In this document: one piece after another, positions 28,259 to 38,102 of the stretch
Numbering within the stretch: the first letter of the stretch is position 1
How the letters are laid out: every line of letters begins with the position of its first letter
NCBI RefSeq assembly: GCF_001307765.1
Contig: NZ_LKBA01000004.1
Span: forward strand, 310,001 to 374,000
Length of the DNA stretch: 64,000 nucleotides
DNA from: Aliiroseovarius crassostreae
GTDB lineage: Bacteria > Pseudomonadota > Alphaproteobacteria > Rhodobacterales > Rhodobacteraceae
Direction: 5' to 3'
Notes under the pieces: model-generated
What the model saw: the letters and a program-made list of their open reading frames with translations, nothing else
What the model was told of the DNA's origin: nothing
The model's database searches: none
Program-made: the position numbers and the translations under genes

Positions 28259-29227
28259 TTAGTCTGATGAGCGGGCGGCCGAACGGGCAGATGGGCGAGC
28301 CCGTGGGTGGGTCGCCTCATAAACCTCCATCAGGCGGGTGGTGTCGACCGCCGTATAGGCCTGGGTGGTCGACAAAGAGGCATGGCCCAGAAGTTCCTGA
28401 ATGGCGCGCAGATCCCCGCCCGCATTCAGAAGATGTGTGGCAAAGCTGTGACGCATCGCATGTGGTGTGGCGCTGGCAGGCAGGCCGAGTTGCAGGCGGG
28501 TCTGCTCCATCACTTTCTGCACCTGCCTTGGCCGCAAAGCCCCCCCGAGCACCGCCCGAAACAGCGGTGCCTCCGGCGTTTCCGCATGGGGGGAAAGGCG
28601 GCGATAGGTTTCCACCGCGTGGCGGGCGGCTGGCAGCACCGGCACCAGCCGTTCCTTGCCGCCCTTGCCGTGGATCCGCAGCACCTCGGCCAGCGGGGCG
28701 TCTGCTGCGGTCAGGGAAAGGGCTTCGGAAATCCGCAAACCGCAGCCATAAAGCAGGGTGATCACGGCAATGTCCCGTGCCCCGACCCAGTCCTGGCGGG
28801 CCTGGTCGCCAACCAGATCCAGCACCGCTTTCGCGGCCTCCGCTGGCAACGGTCGGGGCAGTTTTTTGGAAAATTTCGGGCTGCGCACGGACAGTATGGC
28901 GGTGGCATCAAACCCGTCCCGGTCGGACAGCCAGCGATAGAAACTTTTCACCGCAGACAGCGCGCGGGCCAGCGACCGTGCCGCAACGCCGCGCCCGCGT
29001 TCATGCGCCATCCAGGCACGCATGTCCGACAGGGTGACATTGGCAAGGGCGGCCCGTCCCTGCGGTCCGCCCAGATGTGTGGCCATGAAGGACAGAAAGC
29101 CGATCAGGTCGGTCTGATAGGCCGAAATCGTGTTGTCGGAAGCCCCGTCCAGAGCCCGTTTGTGGGTCAAAAACCCCTCCAGCGCGTCCCGCGCACCGGG
29201 GGAGATCATGACCGCAGGGTCACTCAC
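28259..29227 (-). CDS. xerC: tyrosine recombinase XerC
   Basis: A 322-residue site-specific recombinase that resolves chromosome dimers at dif with XerD. It has a SAM-like N-terminal core-binding domain (residues 10-105). The catalytic set is R165 (GCGLRISEAL), K188 (HGKGGKERLVP), H256 and R259 (HAMRHSFATHLL), H282 (LGHASLSTTQ) and Y291 (YTAVD). The start is GTG 29227, overlapping the DUF484 stop as GTGA. The neighbouring DUF484 gene supports XerC over a phage integrase. An Arg/Ser-rich C-terminal tail is added. Confidence 0.95.
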   Translation of the reverse strand: MSDPAVMISPGARDALEGFLTHKRALDGASDNTISAYQTDLIGFLSFMATHLGGPQGRAALANVTLSDMRAWMAHERGRGVAARSLARALSAVKSFYRWLSDRDGFDATAILSVRSPKFSKKLPRPLPAEAAKAVLDLVGDQARQDWVGARDIAVITLLYGCGLRISEALSLTAADAPLAEVLRIHGKGGKERLVPVLPAARHAVETYRRLSPHAETPEAPLFRAVLGGALRPRQVQKVMEQTRLQLGLPASATPHAMRHSFATHLLNAGGDLRAIQELLGHASLSTTQAYTAVDTTRLMEVYEATHPRARPSARSAARSSD

Positions 29228-29931
29228 GACAGCCAGCGGCGCATTGCCCGTTCAAACACCCCGCCGAAGAATTGAAGAAGATCGGTGCCTTGCCCCGGTT
29301 TGAACTGATGCGGGTCCTCGGCCCCTAACACCAGCATACCGGGCAGACGACCATGGCCCAGATCAAGGCGGATGCAGGCCTCGGACCGCACCCAATAACC
29401 GCTTTCGCCGTATATGGCCGGATTTTGTTCCTGGATCTGACGTAGGAACACGGTGCGGCCGGATTGGTCATGCGATGTGCCGAGGTAGTCGTCGATGAAG
29501 CCGGGCTGGGCTGTGGCCAGCACCTGGCCCAGTTTCTGCACGGCTGCGTTCTTTTCGCTCTGCACCGTTTCCAGCACCAGTCGCACCGCGTCGACGCGCA
29601 AAATGTCCGCCACTTCGCCGCCAAGATCCATCATGAAATCTTCGAAATCTGCCGGATCCAGCATGCGCAGCACGGCGCGATGGATCAGGTTCATCCCTGC
29701 GAGGTTCTCATAAGCGGCGGCAATGACGGAGCGATGGGTGTCTTCCAGCCGGTCCAGCCGGGTCTCCAGCCGTTCCATTGCAACACCGCGCAAATCCACG
29801 ATATTTGATCCCATCGCGCGTTCATTCGCAGCAATCAGCGCGTGCATAAGATCCTGATCATCCAGAATAACTTCGGGTCGAGAGATCAATGCCTCTCGCA
29901 AATCATCCGCAATGGAAAGAGAAGTCGCCAT
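29224..29931 (-). CDS. DUF484 family protein
   Basis: A 235-residue protein. A helical N-terminus (SIADDLREALISRPEVILDDQDLMHAL) includes the conserved DUF484 start. A coiled-coil segment (RLETRLDRLEDTHRS) links to a GAF-like domain (VRLVLETVQSEKN, GMLVLGAEDPHQFKPGQGTDLLQFF). DUF484 genes commonly precede xerC, and the role is unknown. ATG 29931 is chosen; GTG 29934 is directly before it. It overlaps xerC by four bases. Confidence 0.9.
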   Translation of the reverse strand: MATSLSIADDLREALISRPEVILDDQDLMHALIAANERAMGSNIVDLRGVAMERLETRLDRLEDTHRSVIAAAYENLAGMNLIHRAVLRMLDPADFEDFMMDLGGEVADILRVDAVRLVLETVQSEKNAAVQKLGQVLATAQPGFIDDYLGTSHDQSGRTVFLRQIQEQNPAIYGESGYWVRSEACIRLDLGHGRLPGMLVLGAEDPHQFKPGQGTDLLQFFGGVFERAMRRWLS

Positions 29932-30069
29932 CACTGCCTCAGGTATTTTTGTTTATCTTTTCCCGTGTGTATACACGAAACGCACGGCCATTACCGCATG
30001 TTTTTGGTTAAAATACCGTAAAAGCGGCAGGGCCGTGGCCCCACCGCGACATGTTTTTCGATCCCGGTC

Positions 30070-30723
30070 TCAGAGGATCTTGATCTCCGCCGCAGCGATA
30101 TCGGCCAGGAACGCGTCCAGACCCTTGTCGGTTAGCACGTGTTTTGCCATCGCCTGAATGACCGACGGGGGCGCGGTGGCCACGTCTGCGCCGACAATTG
30201 CGCAATCCTTCATGTGATTCACATTGCGCACCGAGGCAGCGAGGATCTGGGTTTCGAACCCGTAATTGTCATAGATGGTGCGAATATCTGCAATCAGCTC
30301 CATCCCGTCCAGCGCGATGTCATCCAGTCGGCCAATGAAGGGCGAGATGAAGGTGGCGCCGGCCTTGGCCGCCAGCAGTGCCTGATTGGGCGAGAAGCAA
30401 AGGGTGACATTCACCATGGTGCCTTCGTCCGACAGGGTTTTACAGGCTTTCAGCCCGTCCCAGGTCAGCGGCACTTTCACGGCGATATTGTCTGCGATCT
30501 GCGCCAGTTTGCGGCCTTCGGCGATCATGGTCTCTGCGTCGGTGGCGGTAACTTCTGCTGACACCGGGCCATCGGTGATGGTGCAGATTTCCTTGGTGAC
30601 TTCGATAATGTCACGGCCCGATTTCTTGATGATCGAGGGGTTGGTGGTCACGCCGTCCAGCATGCCGGTGGCGGCAAGTTCCTTGATGGCGTCGATGTCG
30701 GCGGTATCGGCAAAGAATTTCAT
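30070..30723 (-). CDS. tal: transaldolase / fructose-6-phosphate aldolase family protein
   Basis: A 217-residue short transaldolase of the MipB/TalC type, opening [16 protein letters not shown]. The Schiff-base lysine is in [12 protein letters not shown] and [11 protein letters not shown] is the phosphate-side block. Short forms of this length act either as transaldolase in the pentose phosphate route or as fructose-6-phosphate aldolase, and sequence inspection alone does not separate these. ATG 30723 behind AAGGAAA is used. It is divergent from priA. Confidence 0.92.
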   Translation of the reverse strand: MKFFADTADIDAIKELAATGMLDGVTTNPSIIKKSGRDIIEVTKEICTITDGPVSAEVTATDAETMIAEGRKLAQIADNIAVKVPLTWDGLKACKTLSDEGTMVNVTLCFSPNQALLAAKAGATFISPFIGRLDDIALDGMELIADIRTIYDNYGFETQILAASVRNVNHMKDCAIVGADVATAPPSVIQAMAKHVLTDKGLDAFLADIAAAEIKIL

Positions 30724-30850
30724 GCACGTTTCCTTAAGGTGGTTTGGCCCGGACCTCTGGGCCGGGTGGCTTGTTCTTGCCGCTCTCATAGCGCAGAAAG
30801 GGACGGGCAGAAACCCCTCACGGCAACCGGGACAAGGGCAGGTGATCCCC

Positions 30851-33049
30851 ATGAGCATGGATGTGCGGCATTTCAGGGAAGGTGAACGGGTTGGCGTGCT
30901 GACCACCCAGCCACTTGACCGTCTCCTGACCTATCGTGCGCCGGAAGGGGGATGTGTCCAGGGCGCCTATGTCGAGGTGCCTCTGGGGCCACGCAAGGTG
31001 CTGGGTGTGGTCTGGGGGGCAGGCGAGGGGGGCTTTGACGCGGCCAAGCTGCGCAAGGTCACCAAGGTGATTGATGTGGCGCCGATGCGGCTCGAGATGG
31101 TGCAGTTCCTGACCCGTGTGGGGGATTATACGATCACGCCGATGAACCATATGTTGCGGCTGGCCACCCGCGCGCCGGGGTTGATGGATCCGCCCTCCAT
31201 GCGCAAGGTGCTGCGCGCCTCCGGGTTTCGCCCCAACCGGCTGACCGATGCCCGCGCCAGGGTGCTTGCCGCGATGGATGACAATCCGGGGGCGGCGTTC
31301 ACGCAGGCAGAACTGGCGGGGCTTGCGGATGTGTCGGCCTCGGTGGTGAAAGGCATGGTCAAACTGGGGGCGCTGCGTGAAGAAGATGCGCCGCGCGATT
31401 TGCCTTATCCCTTTCTGGATCCGCTCAAACCCGGCAAGACCCTGACCGAGGATCAGGCGGCAGCGGCCCGCCAGCTGTGTGACGGGGTGACGTCTGGCCG
31501 CTATGGCACCACGCTTTTGCGGGGCGTGACCGGGGCGGGCAAGACCGAAGTTTACATGGAGGCGGTGGCGGCGTGCCTGAAAAAGGGCCGTCAGGCGCTG
31601 GTGCTCTTGCCGGAAATCGCGCTGACATCCGAGTTTCTCAAACGGGTCGAGGAACGCTTTGGCGCGCGCCCTGCCGAATGGCATTCCGGCGTGACCATGA
31701 CCGAACGCAGGCGCTGCTGGCGCATGGTGGGCGAAGGGGAGGCGCAGCTGGTGGTGGGCGCCCGGTCCGCCCTGTTCCTGCCGTTTCGAGACCTTGGCCT
31801 GATCATCGTCGATGAAGAACATGACAATTCCTACAAACAGGAAGACGGGGTGCTTTACTCGGCCCGCGACATGGCGGTGCTGCGCGCCTCGATCGTGGAG
31901 GCACAGGTGGTGCTGGCCTCGGCCACACCGTCGCTGGAAACCTGGGCCAATGCGCAAGCGGGCAAGTATAAACGCATTGACCTGACCAGCCGCTATGGCC
32001 CTGCCGTCCTGCCCGAGATGCGGGCGATCGACATGCGCAGCGAAGAGCTTGCGTCAAACTCCTGGATCTCGCCTGCACTCAGGGGGGCGGTGATGCGGCG
32101 GCTGGCAAAAGGTGAGCAATCGCTTCTGTTCATCAACCGTCGCGGTTATGCGCCGGTCACGATCTGCCGGGCCTGTGGGCACCAGATCGGCTGTGATCAT
32201 TGCGATGCGCGCATGGTCGAACACCGGTTCCAGAAACGCTTGGTCTGCCACCAATGTGGTGAGACGAAACCGATGCCGGAGGTCTGTCCGGACTGTGAGG
32301 TTGAGGGCAAGCTTGCACCCGTGGGGCCGGGGGTGGAGCGGCTGGCGGAAGAGGTCACCGCCACCTTCCCCGAGGCGCGGATCGCGGTGCTGTCGTCGGA
32401 CCTGTTTGGCTCTGCGCGGGCGCTGAAGGCCGAGATCGAGCGGATTGCGGCGGGCGAGGCCGATATCATTATCGGCACGCAATTGGTGGCCAAGGGGCAT
32501 AATTTTCCCAAACTCACGCTGGTGGGCGTGATTGATGCGGATCTTGGCCTGCAAGGGTCCGATTTGCGCGCCGCCGAACGCTCGTTCCAGCTGATCCGCC
32601 AAGTGGCTGGCCGCGCCGGGCGATCAGAAGCACGCGGCACTGCGCTTTTGCAAACCTTCCAGCCCGAACACCCGGTGATCCGCGCAATCCTGTCAGGCGA
32701 TGAAGAGAAATTCTGGAGCGCCGAAGCGGGCGAGCGCCGCCATGCCGGAGTGCCCCCCTATGGGCGCATGGCCGGGATTGTGCTGTCGGGCACGGACGTG
32801 CAGGCGGTGTTTGACCTTGGCGCTGATATGGCGCGGCGCACCCAGCCGCTGCAGGAAATCGGTGCGCAGCTTTATGGCCCCGCGCCCGCGCCCATCGCCC
32901 GCGTGCGGGGACGGCATCGGGTGCGGCTCCTGATCAAGGCGGATAAAACAGCGCCTATTCAGAACGCGATCCGCAAATGGCTCACCCAGTTTCCGGTCAA
33001 AGGCGACCTGCGCATTCAGGTCGATATCGATCCGCAGAGCTTTTATTGA
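30851..33049 (+). CDS. priA: primosomal protein N' (replication restart helicase)
   Basis: A 732-residue superfamily 2 helicase that reloads the replisome at stalled forks. The N-terminal 3' DNA-binding domain is followed by Walker [10 protein letters not shown] near residue 225 and the DEEH box near 320 ([16 protein letters not shown]). The zinc-binding cysteines are at about 438-480 ([23 protein letters not shown]), then [11 protein letters not shown] 30851 is the first start giving a clean PriA N-terminus; upstream reading overlaps the divergent transaldolase gene. It is monocistronic. Confidence 0.96.
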   Translation: MSMDVRHFREGERVGVLTTQPLDRLLTYRAPEGGCVQGAYVEVPLGPRKVLGVVWGAGEGGFDAAKLRKVTKVIDVAPMRLEMVQFLTRVGDYTITPMNHMLRLATRAPGLMDPPSMRKVLRASGFRPNRLTDARARVLAAMDDNPGAAFTQAELAGLADVSASVVKGMVKLGALREEDAPRDLPYPFLDPLKPGKTLTEDQAAAARQLCDGVTSGRYGTTLLRGVTGAGKTEVYMEAVAACLKKGRQALVLLPEIALTSEFLKRVEERFGARPAEWHSGVTMTERRRCWRMVGEGEAQLVVGARSALFLPFRDLGLIIVDEEHDNSYKQEDGVLYSARDMAVLRASIVEAQVVLASATPSLETWANAQAGKYKRIDLTSRYGPAVLPEMRAIDMRSEELASNSWISPALRGAVMRRLAKGEQSLLFINRRGYAPVTICRACGHQIGCDHCDARMVEHRFQKRLVCHQCGETKPMPEVCPDCEVEGKLAPVGPGVERLAEEVTATFPEARIAVLSSDLFGSARALKAEIERIAAGEADIIIGTQLVAKGHNFPKLTLVGVIDADLGLQGSDLRAAERSFQLIRQVAGRAGRSEARGTALLQTFQPEHPVIRAILSGDEEKFWSAEAGERRHAGVPPYGRMAGIVLSGTDVQAVFDLGADMARRTQPLQEIGAQLYGPAPAPIARVRGRHRVRLLIKADKTAPIQNAIRKWLTQFPVKGDLRIQVDIDPQSFY

Positions 33050-33079
33050 GGGCAACCGCAGGCCGCAGAACGGTTGCCG

Positions 33080-33158
33080 GGGGGGAAGGGGCTTTGCCCC
33101 TCGGCCCCGCTTTGGCAGCGGGTCCTCACCCCAGGATATTTGTGGCCAGAAAATAAGG
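33080..33158. repeat. family 1 dispersed repeat, single arm
   Basis: GGGGCTTTGCCCC, then GGCCCCGCTTTGGCAGC and CACCCCAGGATATTT, with a GGCCAGAAAAT tail. It sits between the convergent priA and YeeE/YedE genes, 30 bases after priA. Confidence 0.65.
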
Positions 33159-33170
33159 GAAAGGACGCCC

Positions 33171-34208
33171 TTATTCCGCTGGCTGCGCCACGCTGCCGCC
33201 TTTGGGCTGATCGACCAGATAATCGGTGATGATTGCCCCGACCCATATGCACAGGAGCGCAAGCCAGGTGGTGGCGACGAAGATCGACCCGCCGGTCACG
33301 CCTGCGCCAATCGCACAACCGCCCGCGAGCATTCCGCCAAACCCCATCATCACCGCGCCCGTCATCGACCGGCGCATCACGGCTTCGCCCTCATAGCCCT
33401 GGAACTTGAACTCGCCGGAAAGGTAACTTGCGGCAAAGGCGCCGATCACCACGCCGGGCACAAGGCCCACGTCAAATTCCAAAACCGGGTCCGAGGTGAG
33501 GAAAAACATCAGCGTATTGGCGGAGGGGCCGGTGAAGGTGGCGGAGGTCACGGTGACCGGGGCAAAGGCCGCTTGCGACAGCTGGAAGGTCAGCACCCAG
33601 CCCAGCGCCACCGCAAAGCCCACGCCGGAGCCGAAGATCAGCCGCCGTGCGCCAAGGTTTGAGCGTCGCGCCAGCGCCAGCACCGCCGTGCACAGCCCCA
33701 GCAAAAGGCCGAACCATTCCGGCAGGCCCACCAGCGTCAGCAGGTTCACATTGGTGCCGCCCTTGGTCATCCAGAGCGACGCCAGCCAGGTGCGGGTATC
33801 CGCCAGATAGCCGTGCAGCGACATCTGCGCCACGATCGCCATCAGCATCCCCGACATGACCGTTCGCAGGTTCCCGGTGGAGGCCAGCACCATGCCGACC
33901 CCAAACATCAGCCCGCCAATGATTGCGCCCGACCAGCTGCCGGTCACCGCCATCATCCGAGCGTCTTCCGTGCGCAAGAGCCCAAGCATCGCGGCCCCCT
34001 GCACCCAGATCACGGCGGTTGAGAAGGTCAGAAGCCTGATCGCCACGCTGGAGGACATGGTCCGCCGGGCAAATTCCACCGTGGCCGCCCGCAGACAAAA
34101 TCGCGACCGCTGGGCCGCCACGCCAAACACGGTCCCGGTGATCAGGCCGAACAGCGCGGCAGTGGGGCGTTCTCCGATACGGTCCATCAGGGGAACAATG
34201 TTGATCAT
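33171..34208 (-). CDS. YeeE/YedE family membrane transporter (sulfur-compound type)
   Basis: A 345-residue protein with about nine membrane helices. The two family repeats are visible: QRSRFCLRAATVEFARR near the N-terminus and MMGFGGMLAGGCAIGAGVTGGS near the C-terminus, each with a conserved cysteine. In the studied member TsuA such cysteines bind thiosulfate for import, so uptake of thiosulfate or a similar sulfur species is plausible. It is divergent from an MFS gene, with a possible Fnr-type box between. Confidence 0.88.
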   Translation of the reverse strand: MINIVPLMDRIGERPTAALFGLITGTVFGVAAQRSRFCLRAATVEFARRTMSSSVAIRLLTFSTAVIWVQGAAMLGLLRTEDARMMAVTGSWSGAIIGGLMFGVGMVLASTGNLRTVMSGMLMAIVAQMSLHGYLADTRTWLASLWMTKGGTNVNLLTLVGLPEWFGLLLGLCTAVLALARRSNLGARRLIFGSGVGFAVALGWVLTFQLSQAAFAPVTVTSATFTGPSANTLMFFLTSDPVLEFDVGLVPGVVIGAFAASYLSGEFKFQGYEGEAVMRRSMTGAVMMGFGGMLAGGCAIGAGVTGGSIFVATTWLALLCIWVGAIITDYLVDQPKGGSVAQPAE

Positions 34209-34270
34209 GGTGGCGGCGAGACCTCTGTTGCGCGGGTTTGGGCGAGTTTACGGGACGGGGGGCTGATACT

Positions 34271-34284
34271 TTGACTTATATCAT
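34271..34284. promoter_or_regulatory. possible Fnr/Crp-type operator
   Basis: TTGACTTATATCAT differs at two positions from the Fnr consensus TTGATnnnnATCAA. It lies between the divergent YeeE/YedE and MFS genes, 63 and 69 bases from their starts. TTGACT could instead be a -35 element. Confidence 0.3.
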
Positions 34285-34352
34285 AGAGAAATTGCGTTTG
34301 GTGAATGTGTTTTTATGTTGGCGCTAACCGAAAACGCGCGTATGGCGGGGTC

Positions 34353-35588
34353 ATGAGACACACCACCCTGACCCTCGATGCAGCGCGTGCGCTGCCATTC
34401 TGGCGCCGCCCCGTCTTTTTGCTTCTGCTGATGACGGCGGCCATGCCGCTTGCGTTTTCAACCTGGCTTGCGCTCTTGAATAATTTCGTGATCGGTGAGG
34501 CGGGGTTCACCGGGGTGGAGATCGGCTGGTTGCACACGGTGCGCGAGATCCCGGGATTTCTGGCGATTGGGGTGATTGCACTTTTATGGATCATGCGGGA
34601 GCAGACCCTGGCGGTGGGCGCGCTTGCGCTTTTGGGGGCGGCGACGGCGATCACCGCGTGGTTCCCGAGCTTCTCGGGCCTGCTGATCGTGACCATGCTC
34701 AGCTCGGTCGGGTTCCATTATTACGAGACCATTGCGCAATCATTGCAGCTGCAGTGGATCGACAAGAAACGTGCGCCACAGATGCTGGGCTGGATCACCG
34801 CCGTGGGGTCGGGGGCATCGCTTCTGGCCTATGGGTTTCTGGTGCTGACCTGGAAGACACTCGGGCTGAGCTACAATTTCGTTTACATGCTGTCCGGCGG
34901 CCTGACCCTGGCCATCGCGATCTTCTGCTGGTTTGCCTATCCGAGGTTTGAAAGCCCCGAGCCGCAGCTCAAGACCTTTGTGCTGCGCCGTCGCTATTGG
35001 CTCTATTACGCGCTGCAATTCATGGCGGGGGCGCGGCGTCAGATCTTTGTCGTGTTTGCGGCATTCATGATGGTGGAGCGGTTCGGCTTTGAAGTGCACG
35101 AGGTGACGGCGCTCTTTCTGATCAACTATGTGGCCAATATGGTCTTTGCCCCCTTGATGGGAAAAGCGGTCTCGGTCTGGGGAGAGCGCCGCGCCTTGGT
35201 GTTTGAATATGTCGGGCTGGTGGGCGTGTTTCTGGCCTATGGCGGGATCTATTATTTCGGTTGGGGGGTGATGCTGGCCATGGGGCTGTATGTTCTGGAT
35301 CACCTGTTTTTTGCCCTTGCTTTTGCGCTGAAGACCTATTTCCAGAAAATCGCGGATCCGCAGGATATTGCACCGACCGCAGCCGTGGCCTTCACCATCA
35401 ACCATATTGCCGCCGTGTTCCTGCCGGCGCTTCTGGGCTATCTCTGGGTGATCTCGCCCGGGGCGGTGTTTGCGTTGGCGGCGGGTATGGCCATGGTGTC
35501 CCTGACCCTTGCACTCCTGATCCCGCGCCACCCGGAAAAAGGTCACGAGACCGTGTTTGCCGGCCCTCTTGCCAAGGCGGCAGAGTAG
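34353..35588 (+). CDS. MFS transporter
   Basis: A 411-residue protein with 12 hydrophobic segments. The first helix is VFLLLLMTAAMPLAFSTWLALL, and a cytoplasmic loop (QWIDKKRAPQML) follows helix four. Loops are short and basic on the inner side. No substrate motif is recognised. ATG 34353 gives MRHTTLTLDAARALPFWRRP; a longer in-frame reading lies in the promoter gap. It is 33 bases before msrA, so the two may share a transcript. Confidence 0.82.
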   Translation: MRHTTLTLDAARALPFWRRPVFLLLLMTAAMPLAFSTWLALLNNFVIGEAGFTGVEIGWLHTVREIPGFLAIGVIALLWIMREQTLAVGALALLGAATAITAWFPSFSGLLIVTMLSSVGFHYYETIAQSLQLQWIDKKRAPQMLGWITAVGSGASLLAYGFLVLTWKTLGLSYNFVYMLSGGLTLAIAIFCWFAYPRFESPEPQLKTFVLRRRYWLYYALQFMAGARRQIFVVFAAFMMVERFGFEVHEVTALFLINYVANMVFAPLMGKAVSVWGERRALVFEYVGLVGVFLAYGGIYYFGWGVMLAMGLYVLDHLFFALAFALKTYFQKIADPQDIAPTAAVAFTINHIAAVFLPALLGYLWVISPGAVFALAAGMAMVSLTLALLIPRHPEKGHETVFAGPLAKAAE

Positions 35589-35621
35589 CCCCACCTTTGG
35601 GGCAGAACAGGAGGATGCGCG

Positions 35622-36272
35622 ATGCTCTTTGGCAAACAGAAGAAACTGACCATGGTGGACGAAACAACGGCTCTTCCGGGGCGCGACACGGCGCTGTCCT
35701 TTGGGGAGACCCATCATGTTTTTGGCCGTCCTTTGACATTGGATGTGCCCGAGGGCCACGAGGTCGCCCTGTTTGGCATGGGGTGTTACTGGGGCGTCGA
35801 GCGGATCTTCTGGCAGCAACCCGGCGTCTGGCTGACCATGGTCGGCAATGCCGGGGGATTTACACCCAATCCCACCTATGACGAACTCTGCACCGGCCAG
35901 ACCGGACACACCGAAGTGGTGCGTGTTGTCTATGACCCAACCAAGACGAGCTATGAGGCGTTGCTGAAAGTGTTTTGGGAAAATCACGACCCAACCCAGG
36001 GGATGCGGCAGGGCAACGATATGGGGACGCAATACCGCTCGGCCATCTATGCAACAACCGATGCCCAGCTGGACGCAGCGCGCCTCTCGGCCGCAGAATT
36101 TGCCCCGCGCCTCGCCGCGCAGGGATTTGGTGCGATCACCACGGAAATCGCCCGGGCAGGGGCCTTTTACCCGGCTGAAGCCTATCATCAGCAATACCTG
36201 TCAAAGACCCCCGGGGGCTATTGCGGGATTGGCGGCACCGGTGTGACCTGCCCGATTGGGACCGGAGCCTGA
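35622..36272 (+). CDS. msrA: peptide-methionine (S)-S-oxide reductase
   Basis: A 216-residue enzyme that reduces methionine-S-sulfoxide in damaged proteins. The catalytic cysteine is C55 in [13 protein letters not shown], the usual GCFWG with Tyr in place of Phe. [34 protein letters not shown] and two late cysteines ([13 protein letters not shown]) for thiol recycling follow. The start is ATG 35622 behind AGGAGG. Confidence 0.96.
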   Translation: MLFGKQKKLTMVDETTALPGRDTALSFGETHHVFGRPLTLDVPEGHEVALFGMGCYWGVERIFWQQPGVWLTMVGNAGGFTPNPTYDELCTGQTGHTEVVRVVYDPTKTSYEALLKVFWENHDPTQGMRQGNDMGTQYRSAIYATTDAQLDAARLSAAEFAPRLAAQGFGAITTEIARAGAFYPAEAYHQQYLSKTPGGYCGIGGTGVTCPIGTGA

Positions 36273-36344
36273 GCGGATAAGTGCGCGCCTTAGCCGACCT
36301 GTGCAGGTTGAAGGCATTGTTCGGCAATGGCCTCGCTTCGCTCG

Positions 36345-36470
36345 GAAGGGGCTTTGCCCCTCTGCTGGCGCATTCACCCCAGGATATTTGTCGCAAGAGG
36401 AAAAGACGGGTTGTGCTCTTCTTCTTGCCATAAATATCCTTGCCGAAGGCCAGAAGGGGGCCGAGCGACG
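36345..36470. repeat. family 1 dispersed repeat, two inverted arms
   Basis: The left arm reads GGGGCTTTGCCCC and CACCCCAGGATATTT with GCAAGAGGAAAAGA. A degraded right arm follows (TCTTCTTGCCATAAATATCC). It occupies the msrA-prmA gap (36273-36595), in which I see no gene. Confidence 0.65.
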
Positions 36471-36595
36471 CGAGGCAGGTCTCTGTCTGCGGTGTCTTGT
36501 AAGGGGCATGATGGGCGGGAGCGCTTGACCCTCTGCCTTTCCGGGGCTAGGCCCATGGCATATGTTGCCTGCAAACCCTATCGAAAGACCTGATC

Positions 36596-37468
36596 ATGCC
36601 CACCTGGACTGCTCTTACCACCCTCTCTGGCCAAGAGGCCGCTGAAGCGCTGGGCGCTGCGATGGAGGCCCTCACCCCTGAACCGACCGGGATTGGTGTG
36701 TTCGAGGTGGAAGATGACAGTGGCTTGTGGGAAGTGGGCGGCTATTTCACCGAAGCGCCTGATGCGGCCGGGTTGGCACTTTTGGCATCCATGCATGGGG
36801 CGAAGGATTTCATCGTCTCGGAACTGCCGGAAACCGATTGGGTGGCACATGTGAAACGTGAGCTGGCCCCGGTCGAGGCAGGGCGGTTCTTTGTATACGG
36901 CGCCCATGATGCCGACCAGTTGCCCGCGGAGAAGATCGGCCTGCTGATCGAGGCGGCCATGGCGTTTGGGACCGGGCATCACGGAACCACTTTGGGCTGT
37001 TTGCGTGCGCTTGATGGGTTGGCAGACAAGGGGTTCGTGGGCGAGAGCGTGGCGGATATCGGCTGTGGCACCGCCGTGCTTGGGATGGCTGCGGCCAAGA
37101 TCTGGCCCAACCCGGTGCTGGCCTCGGATATCGACGAAGTTGCGGTGGATGTGGCGCGGGCCAATGTCACGGCCAATGACCTTGACGGGAAGGTCAATTG
37201 TGTGGAAGCCGCTGGTTTTGACGCGCCCGAACTGCGGGATGCGGCACCTTTTGATCTGGTCTTTGCCAATATTCTAAAGGGCCCGCTGATTGGTCTGGCA
37301 CCTGATATGGCAGAAGCGATTCGCCCCGGCGGCTATGCGATTCTCTCTGGAATCCTGAACCCTCAAGCCGATGAGGTGATCTCTGTTTATCAAGAAAACG
37401 GGTTCAATCTTGTCTCACGGGATGAGATTGTTGACTGGACCACGCTAACCTTAACGAAAATGCAGTGA
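36596..37468 (+). CDS. prmA: ribosomal protein L11 methyltransferase
   Basis: A 290-residue SAM-dependent methyltransferase that trimethylates ribosomal protein L11. The substrate-recognition N-terminal domain occupies about 1-100. AFGTGHHGTTLGCL is the PrmA signature, SVADIGCGTAVLGMAAAK is SAM motif I, and FANILKGPLIGLAPDM carries the NxxxxPL-like active site. The length and order are normal. Confidence 0.95.
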   Translation: MPTWTALTTLSGQEAAEALGAAMEALTPEPTGIGVFEVEDDSGLWEVGGYFTEAPDAAGLALLASMHGAKDFIVSELPETDWVAHVKRELAPVEAGRFFVYGAHDADQLPAEKIGLLIEAAMAFGTGHHGTTLGCLRALDGLADKGFVGESVADIGCGTAVLGMAAAKIWPNPVLASDIDEVAVDVARANVTANDLDGKVNCVEAAGFDAPELRDAAPFDLVFANILKGPLIGLAPDMAEAIRPGGYAILSGILNPQADEVISVYQENGFNLVSRDEIVDWTTLTLTKMQ

Positions 37469-37566
37469 GATTGTGGCGGCAACAGTCTGTTTCCTCGTGA
37501 ATATCAGTCAAATTTGCTATTATTGTGAAGTATCTTGTTGGTGGGGGCCAACCTGAGGATATTGAC

Positions 37567-37917
37567 ATGGCTGACGCAAATTACGCGAAATTCAGCAAGC
37601 GCATGCGTGATATTGAAACGCGCCATCGCAAGATGTCGCGCGGATATGTGCAATTGGTTGAGCGCGACGGGCTTTTGGTGCCTGCGTCGCGCAGTGGTGG
37701 CTTGCGCCGTGGTTTTCCACTGCGTGGGCTGGCGGTCGCCTTGGCGCTGTTTCTGGTGTTCAAGGCCTTTCTTATGGTCCAGCTTGGCGCAACAACCTAC
37801 GAGACGCGCGTGGCAAAACTGGCTGCGGGCACCGGGGTAGAGCAGGCCGGGGCCTGGGTGATGGCGACCGATCCGATTTCACAGTGGATCGCTGGCCGGA
37901 TGCGCACCCTGTTCTGA
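37567..37917 (+). CDS. small single-pass membrane protein of unknown function
   Basis: A 116-residue protein. A charged N-terminus (ADANYAKFSKRMRDIETRHRK) looks helical. One membrane helix is at about residues 58-77 (GLAVALALFLVFKAFLMVQLG), and a short, probably periplasmic tail follows. ATG 37567 follows GAGGATATTGAC. I do not recognise a named family, though the gene structure is convincing. A terminator follows 40 bases after the stop. Confidence 0.7.
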   Translation: MADANYAKFSKRMRDIETRHRKMSRGYVQLVERDGLLVPASRSGGLRRGFPLRGLAVALALFLVFKAFLMVQLGATTYETRVAKLAAGTGVEQAGAWVMATDPISQWIAGRMRTLF

Positions 37918-37957
37918 CACTTCTGCACCTATGCGGTGTGCGGTCGCCGAAAGCGAC

Positions 37958-37991
37958 AAGCCCTTGCGGCCGTTCGGTCGGGGGGCTTTTT
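37958..37991 (+). terminator. Rho-independent terminator
   Basis: A stem AAGCCC/GGGCTT with an inner GC-rich loop, followed by TTTTT, 41 bases after the stop of the small membrane protein. Confidence 0.6.
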
Positions 37992-38006
37992 GTTGTTTAA
38001 AGTGTG

Positions 38007-38039
38007 TCGCCTTATTATTGAGACACAATAATGAGGCGA
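38007..38039. promoter_or_regulatory. 14-bp inverted repeat with 5-base loop
   Basis: TCGCCTTATTATTG and CAATAATGAGGCGA pair at 13 of 14 positions around AGACA. There is no T-run on either side. It lies between convergent genes, which is unusual for an operator; an RNA-stability or bidirectional-end structure is equally possible. Confidence 0.45.
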
Positions 38040-38102
38040 AACGCTTATGGGGTGTGACCTGAGGGCGGCGCGGACACCCTCGGATGCTCCGGCCCTTATG
38101 GA

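Noticed and set aside
28259-29227. Phage or integrative-element integrase
   Set aside because: The neighbour is DUF484, the length is that of XerC, there is no tRNA target and no mobile genes surround it.
30241-30262. tRNA-like TTTCGAACCCG sequence
   Set aside because: It lies within the transaldolase coding sequence on the opposite strand, and no cloverleaf can be drawn around it.
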